Assembly (NCBI GenBank): GCA_020722625.1
Contig: DYKK01000033.1
Location: 1,947 to 18,004 of the forward strand
Source of the DNA: Anaeromyxobacter dehalogenans
GTDB taxonomy: Bacteria; Myxococcota_A; UBA9042; DTJE01
DNA: 16,058 bases
Direction of reading: 5' to 3'
The notes under the pieces are model-generated. The model saw only the letters and a list, made by a program, of their open reading frames with translations, was not told the DNA's origin and made no database searches. Of the stretch, positions 6,601 through 12,281 are shown one piece after another (positions within the stretch are counted from its first letter, which is position 1; each line of letters begins with the position of its first letter). A program made the translations under genes and the position numbers.

Positions 6601-7122
6601 ATGAGGGCGGTCATCCAACGAGTCCTCCGAGCGCGGATCTGGGTGGGCGGGCCAGGGGCGGAGGGGGCGGACGATCCCATCGAGGAATGCGGGGCCATGG
6701 GCCTGGGGCTGTTCGTGATGGTCGGGCTCAAGACCGGGGACACGCGCGAGGACCTGGACTGGCTCGTGCACAAGGTCGTCCACCTGCGGGTCTTCGACGA
6801 CGAGCCCGTTGGAGGGCCGGCAGGGGCGGGTCCGCGGGCCGCGAAGATGAACCGGTCCGTGGTGGAGGCGGGAGGGTCCCTGGCCGTGGTCAGCGAGTTC
6901 ACCCTGCATGGCGACACGCGCCGGGGTCACCGGCCCTCGTGGTCCGCGGCGATGCCGGTCGAGGAGGCCCGGGCCTTCTGGCCGGAGGTCGAGGCTCGCT
7001 TCCTCGCCACAGGAATCCCCTGCATCTTCGGAAGGTTCCAGGCCATGATGACCTGCGAGATCTTCAACGATGGTCCCGTAACCCTGATCCTGGACAGCGA
7101 GGAGAGGTTCCGCCCTCGGTGA
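6601..7122 (+). CDS. dtd: D-aminoacyl-tRNA deacylase
   Basis: DTD removes D-amino acids (and glycine from tRNA-Ala) wrongly attached to tRNA. The protein starts with the usual MRAVIQRVLRARIWV, has the SxFT active-site motif at 98-101 and the Gly-cisPro motif NDGPVT at 156-161. At 173 residues it is longer than the usual 145-150, owing to insertions at about 17-30 and 68-80 and a short C-terminal tail. The first motif reads SEFT where SQFT is typical. AGGA lies 10 nt before ATG, and a weak -10-like TAGGAT (6586-6591) could even produce a nearly leaderless message. The neighbouring tRNA gene is on the other strand, so the pairing may be chance. Confidence 0.92.
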   Translation: MRAVIQRVLRARIWVGGPGAEGADDPIEECGAMGLGLFVMVGLKTGDTREDLDWLVHKVVHLRVFDDEPVGGPAGAGPRAAKMNRSVVEAGGSLAVVSEFTLHGDTRRGHRPSWSAAMPVEEARAFWPEVEARFLATGIPCIFGRFQAMMTCEIFNDGPVTLILDSEERFRPR

Positions 7123-7136
7123 CCAGCCGCCGCCGG

Positions 7137-7156
7137 CCGGGGTGCTCGATCCCCGG
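7137..7156. terminator. GC-rich hairpin between convergent genes
   Basis: CCGGGG and CCCCGG form a perfect 6-bp stem around an 8-nt loop, placed in the 36-nt gap between the dtd stop and the stop of the convergent membrane-protein gene. There is no T-run on either side, so it is not a classical intrinsic terminator; it could still act as a bidirectional pause or an RNA 3'-end stabiliser. Confidence 0.3.
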
Positions 7157-7158
7157 GG

Positions 7159-8175
7159 CTATTCGCACCGGTGGGCCTTCAGTTCCTTGTCGAGGGACTT
7201 GACGAAGTCCGCGTCCTCGCGCAGGGCCGCGTCAATCCGGTTCCACTCGTCGAAGGTCTTGAATCCGTGCCGGTTCAGGATCTCCAGTTGCACTCCATAG
7301 ACCGTGTCGTCCGAGATGTTCTTGCCTTCCTTGCGCTTCTTCTCGACGTCCCGGGACAGGCACAGGAGGTCCAGGCGGGCCTTGACGTAGTTCTCCTTCG
7401 CCGTTTCGGGCTTCGGCATCAGGTCCGCGCCGCGGAAGTCCACGGCGAAGATGCCGGGGCCCCTCTGGCTCCAGTACAGGACCTCCGTGTCCCGCTCGTC
7501 GAGGGGGGGGCGGTCCTTGTCCCCGGTGATGTAGAACATGCGGGGGTAGTACCCCTCGCGCTCCATCACGACGCGGTACTCGTACCGGAAGACCTTCTTG
7601 CGGTCCTCCGACGCCTCCTGGATGGGGATGTCGCTCAGGGGGATCTGCTCGACGACCTCCTTCTTCGAGCGATCAATGTGCAGGGACGGGTTGTCTATCT
7701 GCTGCTCGGCCGGGGTCCGGGCATAGTCCACTCGCCCGCGCAGACACTCGATCAGGGCCGTGTCGTTGGCCGCGGACGAGCAGTCGAGCGCGAACTTGCG
7801 CTCGGTGATCGTGACCCGGGCGTCCCGGGGCGAGTAGAACAGCGTCAGGCTCCCGTACCGGTTCGAGGTCAGGTTCTCGATCTCGCGAATCCGGTCCTCC
7901 TCGGCCTTGCGCAGTTGCTCCTTGTACGTGCCCAGTTCGCCCGCGAGGAGCGCCTCGAACTGCTCCTCCAGAACCGGGTTCGAGTAGATGATCAGGAGCC
8001 CGATCGCGGTCAGGGCCAGGACGACCGTGATGACGATGACGGGGGGCGTGAAGAACGGGCCCCCGCGCCGGCGGACGTCCATTACGTCGTCGTCGTTGCG
8101 CACCCGGCCCGATTCCTCGTCCTCGGTCAGCAGCAGTTCGTGAACGTCTTTCGGGTCTCGCCCTCTCGGGTCCAT
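7159..8175 (-). CDS. one-pass membrane protein with possible PEGA-like extracytoplasmic domain
   Basis: The 338-residue product starts with a charged cytoplasmic segment (1-39, including RNDDDV and RRR just before the membrane), then one hydrophobic helix (about 42-64), then a charged, probably helical stretch (about 68-102). The positive-inside rule places the C-terminus outside the cytoplasm. GSLTLFYSPRDARVTI (108-123) resembles the start of a PEGA beta-sandwich, and EYRVVMEREGYYPRMFYITG around 202-221 resembles its end, with an insertion holding Cys132 and Cys144 between them. The last third is charged and helical. I do not recognise a named family and assign no function. The gene is divergent from the Spy/CpxP-like gene across a 262-nt region; a candidate promoter lies at 8251-8280. 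Confidence 0.7.
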   Translation of the reverse strand: MDPRGRDPKDVHELLLTEDEESGRVRNDDDVMDVRRRGGPFFTPPVIVITVVLALTAIGLLIIYSNPVLEEQFEALLAGELGTYKEQLRKAEEDRIREIENLTSNRYGSLTLFYSPRDARVTITERKFALDCSSAANDTALIECLRGRVDYARTPAEQQIDNPSLHIDRSKKEVVEQIPLSDIPIQEASEDRKKVFRYEYRVVMEREGYYPRMFYITGDKDRPPLDERDTEVLYWSQRGPGIFAVDFRGADLMPKPETAKENYVKARLDLLCLSRDVEKKRKEGKNISDDTVYGVQLEILNRHGFKTFDEWNRIDAALREDADFVKSLDKELKAHRCE

Positions 8176-8250
8176 GACCTCACCCCCGTTCGCGGTCCGG
8201 CCTGTGGTCCTTGCGGCGGCCGGGATCGCCGGCCCGCCGGCCCGGGGCGG

Positions 8251-8280
8251 ACTCTACAACGCGCTTTCAAGGCGCGTCAA
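8251..8280 (-). promoter_or_regulatory. candidate promoter of the membrane-protein gene with embedded operator
   Basis: On the minus strand TTGACG (8275-8280, 5 of 6 to consensus) and TAGAGT (8251-8256, 4 of 6) are 18 bp apart. RNA would start near 8244, about 70 nt before the gene. The perfect inverted repeat ACGCGC-TTTCAAG-GCGCGT (8259-8277) fills the spacer and touches the -35, where a bound repressor would block polymerase. Confidence 0.45.
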
Positions 8281-8396
8281 GGCAATTCGAGGCACGCGGT
8301 CCGCGGCGGGACGCCTTCGTGCGCGTCGGCGTGGGCGTGGGCGAACTCGATGGGTCGTTCGCAAAAATTCCCCTGGTTTTCCCGGCGCGGCTGGAC

Positions 8397-8402
8397 TATA
8401 AG
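8397..8402 (+). promoter_or_regulatory. candidate -10 element of the Spy/CpxP-like gene
   Basis: TATAAG matches the -10 consensus at 5 of 6 positions. RNA would start near 8409, leaving a leader of about 29 nt. No good -35 is seen at 17-18 bp, but an A-tract (GCAAAAATTC, 8361-8370) lies where an UP element would be. An alternative sigma factor is possible. Confidence 0.35.
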
Positions 8403-8437
8403 GAGACGCTCGAGAACTCGCATTGAGGGAGGCGGTC

Positions 8438-9031
8438 ATGAAAGCGCACATCGTTCCCGTGGTCCTGGGGATCGCGCTCGCGGTCCCGGTTTCGGCGAGG
8501 GCCGACGGCCCGTGGGGGTACTTCCGCATTCCGGACCTGACCCAGGACCAGAAGGCCCGGATGGACGCCCTGTGGGTGTCCTACATCCGGGACGTGATGG
8601 CCCGGCGGGCTGCGCTCCAACAGGCTTCGGTGGACCTGAAGGTCCAGGTCAGCGCGGACAACCCCGACGCTGCCGCGATCCAGCAGGCGATCGGGCGCGT
8701 GACCACGCTCAAGGGACAGATGCTCGACGCCGAGGTCCGGCTCGTGCTGGAGGTCAAGAAGGTCCTGAAACCCGAGCAGTTGCGCTGGTTCAACCTCGAC
8801 CTCCTGTCGCGGTCGCGGTTCTCGGAGAAGTTCGTGGACCCGGATGCCCCGATGCCGGGAGGCCCCGGACCGGGCGGATTCCCCGGTGGGCCCGGTGCGG
8901 GACCCGGCTACCCGCCCCCGTCCGCACCGGCCGTCGGACCGCAGGGCGCGGGCGGCCCCGGGGGCTGGTGCGGGCCGGGCGGCCCGGGGGACGACGACGA
9001 ACCGCCCGCAAAGGGCAAGCGCAAGAAGTGA
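8438..9031 (+). CDS. secreted Spy/CpxP-like LTxxQ protein with Gly/Pro-rich tail
   Basis: The 197-residue product has a signal peptide (about 1-22, cleavage expected after ARA), then a helical region with two LTxxQ-like motifs, LTQDQ (34-38) and LKPEQ (110-114), the hallmark of the Spy/CpxP group of periplasmic chaperones and metal-stress proteins. Between them is a mostly helical stretch rich in Ala, Gln, Lys and Arg. From about 135 the chain becomes Gly/Pro-rich low complexity with a single Cys178, and ends in an acidic patch and a Lys/Arg-rich tip. The ATG start is chosen over an in-frame TTG five codons earlier because GAGGGAGG (8425-8432) sits 5 nt before it and the signal peptide begins there. 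The role is probably envelope protein quality control or metal binding; this is inferred from the family only. Confidence 0.7.
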   Translation: MKAHIVPVVLGIALAVPVSARADGPWGYFRIPDLTQDQKARMDALWVSYIRDVMARRAALQQASVDLKVQVSADNPDAAAIQQAIGRVTTLKGQMLDAEVRLVLEVKKVLKPEQLRWFNLDLLSRSRFSEKFVDPDAPMPGGPGPGGFPGGPGAGPGYPPPSAPAVGPQGAGGPGGWCGPGGPGDDDEPPAKGKRKK

Positions 9032-9179
9032 CGGGTCGCCACGATCCGCCATCCCGATCTTGCAAGAACGACGAAACACGTCGATTTGTCGCGGCCCCAG
9101 GGTGGCGAAATGGGACGAAGCAGATTTCATGTATATTCAAAGACTTGCGGAAATTGACGGCGGATTCGGGGTTTGGTCC
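9032..9179. other. 148-nt gap between convergent genes, no gene seen
   Basis: The gap is less GC-rich than its surroundings, mainly at 9060-9150. A short inverted repeat, CGACG-AAACA-CGTCG (9069-9083), is followed by ATTTGT and could be a weak terminator hairpin for the upstream plus-strand gene. Open frames here show no codon pattern or start signal that would support a gene. Confidence 0.4.
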
Positions 9180-10295
9180 CTACCGGACCCGCGACGCGAG
9201 TGCCTCGCGGAACCGAACCTTGTCCAGGGCCCGATCCAGGGCCTGATCCGGCTCGACCATTCCGGACTGGACCAGGGTCATCAACGAGTCGTCCATCGCG
9301 ATCATCCCCTGCTTGCGACCCGTCCGGATGAGGTTCTCGATCAGGTGGGGCTTGCCCTCGCGGATCATGTTGGGCAGGCCCAGGCTCCAGAACAGGATTT
9401 CGGTCGCCGGGACCCGGCCGCCCGTGCGGCAGGGCAGCAACTGCTGGGACAGGATCCCGCGCAGGACGCCGGCCAGGAGGGTCCGGACCGCGTCCTGCTC
9501 CGAGGCCGGGAAGACGTTGATCAGGCGGTCCACCGTGCGCGACGCGCTGTTCGTGTGCAGGGTCGCGAGGACCAGCACCCCCGTCTCCGCGGCCTGGAGG
9601 GCCATCGTGATCGTCTCGAGGTCCCGCAGTTCCCCGACGAGGACCACGTCCGGGTCCTCGCGCAGGGACACCCGCAACGCCTCCGAGAACGACCGGGCCG
9701 AGGAGCCGATCTCCCGTTGCGTGATGCGGGACTGGACGTTGCGATGGACGTGTTCGATGGGGTCCTCGACCGTCAGGATGTGACACCGCCGCGTGCGGTT
9801 GATGTGCTCGATCAGGGCCGCGAGCGTCGTGCTCTTGCCGGACCCCGTCGGTCCGGTCACCAGGACGAGCCCGTTCGGGTATTCGACGAGGCGGACCGTC
9901 TGGGGGGGCAGCCCGAGTTCGTGCATCGAAAGGGTGGCGCCGGGGATCCGCCGGAACACGGCCGCCGGGCCCTGTTCCCGCAGGAAGAGGTTCGACCGGA
10001 AGCGCCCGATCCCCGGGGCGTCGTAGGCCCAGTCCAGGTCGCCCCGCGTCCTGAAGACCTTCCACTGCTCCTCGGGGAGCGCGGTCCCCACGGTCCGCTC
10101 GAAGTCCTGGAGGGTCACGGTCCGCAGGCGGAGCGGGACCATCTCGCCGACCACGCGCACGATCGGCGGTTCGCCGACCACGTAGTGCAGGTCGGAAGCC
10201 CCCATCTCGACCATGATGTCCAGCAGGGCGTCCAGCGCGGACGTCTCGAGTGGCCCCGTCCGGCCACCCCCCTCTCCACCGGCATCGGCGTTCAC
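9180..10295 (-). CDS. PilT/PilU-type pilus retraction ATPase
   Basis: This 371-residue secretion-superfamily ATPase shows an N-terminal PAS-like region with the typical ASDLHYVVGEPPIVRVVGEM (33-52), Walker A GPTGSGKST (148-156), Asp box VEDPIEH (176-182), Walker B DPDVVLVGELRD (214-225) and His box TLHT (245-248). The C-terminal part has NMIREGKPHLIENLIRTG (309-326), as in PilT. Such hexamers sit at the cytoplasmic face of type IV pilus machines and power retraction. The start is GTG, overlapping the stop of the upstream HEAT-PilT gene by 4 bp (GTGA), so the two are translationally coupled. No pilB, pilC or pilin gene lies in this window. PilT versus PilU cannot be settled by eye. Confidence 0.88.
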   Translation of the reverse strand: MNADAGGEGGGRTGPLETSALDALLDIMVEMGASDLHYVVGEPPIVRVVGEMVPLRLRTVTLQDFERTVGTALPEEQWKVFRTRGDLDWAYDAPGIGRFRSNLFLREQGPAAVFRRIPGATLSMHELGLPPQTVRLVEYPNGLVLVTGPTGSGKSTTLAALIEHINRTRRCHILTVEDPIEHVHRNVQSRITQREIGSSARSFSEALRVSLREDPDVVLVGELRDLETITMALQAAETGVLVLATLHTNSASRTVDRLINVFPASEQDAVRTLLAGVLRGILSQQLLPCRTGGRVPATEILFWSLGLPNMIREGKPHLIENLIRTGRKQGMIAMDDSLMTLVQSGMVEPDQALDRALDKVRFREALASRVR

Positions 10296-12223
10296 GCCCC
10301 CCCTCCCTCCGGCCCCTGCGACCGGACCATGGGCCGGAACGCGTCCTTGTTGAGCGCCCGCATGTAGGCCTCCTCCGCGGAGACACGCCCGGTCTGGACC
10401 AGTTCCAGCAGGGCCGAATCGAAGGTCCGCATCCCCTGGGACCTCCCCGTCTGGAGCAGGCTCGGGATCTGGTTGGTCTTGTTTTCGCGGATCAGGTTCG
10501 AGACCGCGGGGGTACAGACGAGGAGTTCAAAACAGCCCACGCGACCCGTTCCGGACATATCGGGAACCAGGGTCTGCGCCACCACCATCTTCAGCGAGTC
10601 CGACACCATCAGGCGCACCTGCTGCTGCTCCGAGGCGGGGAAGGCCTCGATCAGGCGCGCCACGGCCCCGACCGCGTCCGGCGTGTGGAGCGTCGCCAGG
10701 ACCAGGTGCCCGGTCTCGGCGGCCTCGATGGCGAGCCGGATCGTGACCAGGTCCCGCATCTCCCCGACCACGATCACGTCGGGGTCCTCGCGCAGGGCCG
10801 CCCGGAGCGCCGCGGGGAACGACTGGGTGTGGCGGCCCACCTCGCGCTGGTTGACCAGGCTGCGCTTGCGCGGATGCAGGTACTCGATGGGGTCCTCCAG
10901 CGTGATGACGTGGACGGCCCGGGTCTCGTTGATGAGGTTGACCAGGGCCGCGAGCGTCGTGGTCTTGCCCGAGCCGGCCCGTCCCGTGACCAGGACCAGG
11001 CCCTGCTGGAACGTGGTGACGTCCTTGACCTGGGGGGGCAGGCCCAGGGTCGCGATGGACGGGACCTCGGACGGGATCAGGCGGATGACCGCGGCCAGGC
11101 CCCGGTGTTCCATGAAGACGTTGACCCGGTGTCTCCCGAGGCCGGGCACCGCGTACGAGAAGTCCGCCTGGAGGTCGCGTTCGAGGTCCCGGGCAAGGCG
11201 CGGCGGGACGATGGGGCGGACCAGGCGCTCCACGTCCTCGTGTGTCAGGACCCGGGCCGGTTCCGGTTCGGTCATCCGGCCGTGGACCCGGAAGGCCAGG
11301 GGCGCCCCGCACATCACGTGCACGTCCGAGGCCCCTCTGACCCGGGCCTCGGCCAGGATCCGGTCGAACGGCTGGTCCGAGTGCACGGCGCCCGTGCTCG
11401 CCGCCAGGAGTTCGCGCTCATCGAACGGCAGTCCATGGTGGATCGAGATCCGCCGGAACGCCTCCCGGGCCGCCTCACGCACCCGATGGTCCGGGTCGTG
11501 TTCCGAGACCTTGCGAAGCCAGGGCAGGGTCCTCGGGTCCCCGATGGCCCCGAGGGCGCGGACGACCTCGATCCGCACGTCCGCGGACGGGTCGGACAGG
11601 CAGCGCGCCAGGGGCCTGAGGGCCTGGGCCATCTTGAAGTCCGCCACGAGGCCGACCGCGGCCCATCGGAGGTCGGGGCGGTCCAGGGCGCCCACCACCA
11701 CCGCGGTCGCCTCGGGCGTCCCGATGGCCGCGACCGCCTGCAGCGCCAGGACCCGCGCGAACGCATCTGGCGACTCGATCACGGGGGTCAGGGCCGGGAG
11801 CAGGGAGGGGTGCGCCAGGAAGCGGGCCGCCTCGAGCAGAAGGCGCAGGTCGGCCCCGGACCTCGTGGGGGTCAGGCGGGCCACTGCGGGGACCAGCACC
11901 GTCGCCACGGACTGGAGTTCCTTCTGGAGGTGTTCGCGCACGGTGGACAGGAGGCCCCGCTGGGCCCGCAGGACCCCCAGGAGGATCGAATCGCCCCCGG
12001 GGGCGGGCCACGCCGGGTCCGACATCTCCTGGCGGAGCGTCATCGCGAGGTGGGCCAGGGCCTGCGCCCTCGAAGCCCCGGAGGGGTCGAGGATGAGGGA
12101 CACCAGGACGGCCCCCGGGTCCGGGGCCCGGCCCTCGATCACGTCCGCCAGTCGCAGTCGCTCGGTCGGGGCGTCGCTCCGCCCCGCCGGTGGCCTCGCG
12201 GGAGGGGAAGGGGTGTTCGGCAT
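10292..12223 (-). CDS. HEAT-repeat protein fused to a PilT-type ATPase
   Basis: This 643-residue protein joins two parts. Residues about 125-260 form HEAT-like helical repeats, clearest at LADFKMAQALRPLARCL-type units and SADVRIEVVRALGAIGDP (213-230), followed by HRVREAAREAFRRIS (246-260). Residues about 283-625 form a complete PilT ATPase: GASDVHVMCGAPLAFRVHGRM (297-317), Walker A GRAGSGKTT (414-422), Asp box LEDPIEY (442-448), Walker B DPDVIVVGEMRD (480-491), His box TLHT (511-514) and AVSNLIRENKTNQIPSLLQT (573-592). All catalytic residues expected of PilT are seen. HEAT repeats usually make protein contacts, so this may dock on another factor. GGGAG lies 5 nt before ATG. It overlaps the next pilT by 4 bp and follows the Clp-like gene by 58 nt. 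Confidence 0.85.
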   Translation of the reverse strand: MPNTPSPPARPPAGRSDAPTERLRLADVIEGRAPDPGAVLVSLILDPSGASRAQALAHLAMTLRQEMSDPAWPAPGGDSILLGVLRAQRGLLSTVREHLQKELQSVATVLVPAVARLTPTRSGADLRLLLEAARFLAHPSLLPALTPVIESPDAFARVLALQAVAAIGTPEATAVVVGALDRPDLRWAAVGLVADFKMAQALRPLARCLSDPSADVRIEVVRALGAIGDPRTLPWLRKVSEHDPDHRVREAAREAFRRISIHHGLPFDERELLAASTGAVHSDQPFDRILAEARVRGASDVHVMCGAPLAFRVHGRMTEPEPARVLTHEDVERLVRPIVPPRLARDLERDLQADFSYAVPGLGRHRVNVFMEHRGLAAVIRLIPSEVPSIATLGLPPQVKDVTTFQQGLVLVTGRAGSGKTTTLAALVNLINETRAVHVITLEDPIEYLHPRKRSLVNQREVGRHTQSFPAALRAALREDPDVIVVGEMRDLVTIRLAIEAAETGHLVLATLHTPDAVGAVARLIEAFPASEQQQVRLMVSDSLKMVVAQTLVPDMSGTGRVGCFELLVCTPAVSNLIRENKTNQIPSLLQTGRSQGMRTFDSALLELVQTGRVSAEEAYMRALNKDAFRPMVRSQGPEGGGA

Positions 12224-12281
12224 CCGCGCTCCCGGCGATTGCGCAGCACGAACCGGTCCCGGCCGGCCCGGGAACCGGCCC

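Noticed and set aside
6281..6604. Plus-strand open frame containing a GIRTHGLWFRRPTLYPTELI-like peptide
   Set aside because: This is the familiar false translation of the antisense strand of a tRNA gene; the tRNA-Arg cloverleaf at 6403-6476 explains it.
6291..6917. Minus-strand open frame containing LAQLDRALVSGTKGRGFES
   Set aside because: This is the sense-strand false translation of the same tRNA gene, extended through the dtd coding region in the wrong strand.
8423..8438. TTG start five codons before the Spy/CpxP-like ATG
   Set aside because: It lies before the strong GAGGGAGG ribosome binding site, and the signal peptide begins at the ATG.
9069..9083. CGACG-AAACA-CGTCG hairpin as an intrinsic terminator
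   Set aside because: The stem is only 5 bp and the following tract (ATTTGT) is not a proper T-run; mentioned only as a weak possibility in the gap entry.
7171..9246. 691-codon plus-strand open frame
   Set aside because: It covers the antisense of the membrane-protein gene and then a wrong frame of the Spy/CpxP-like gene; both real genes have signal or membrane segments and better starts.
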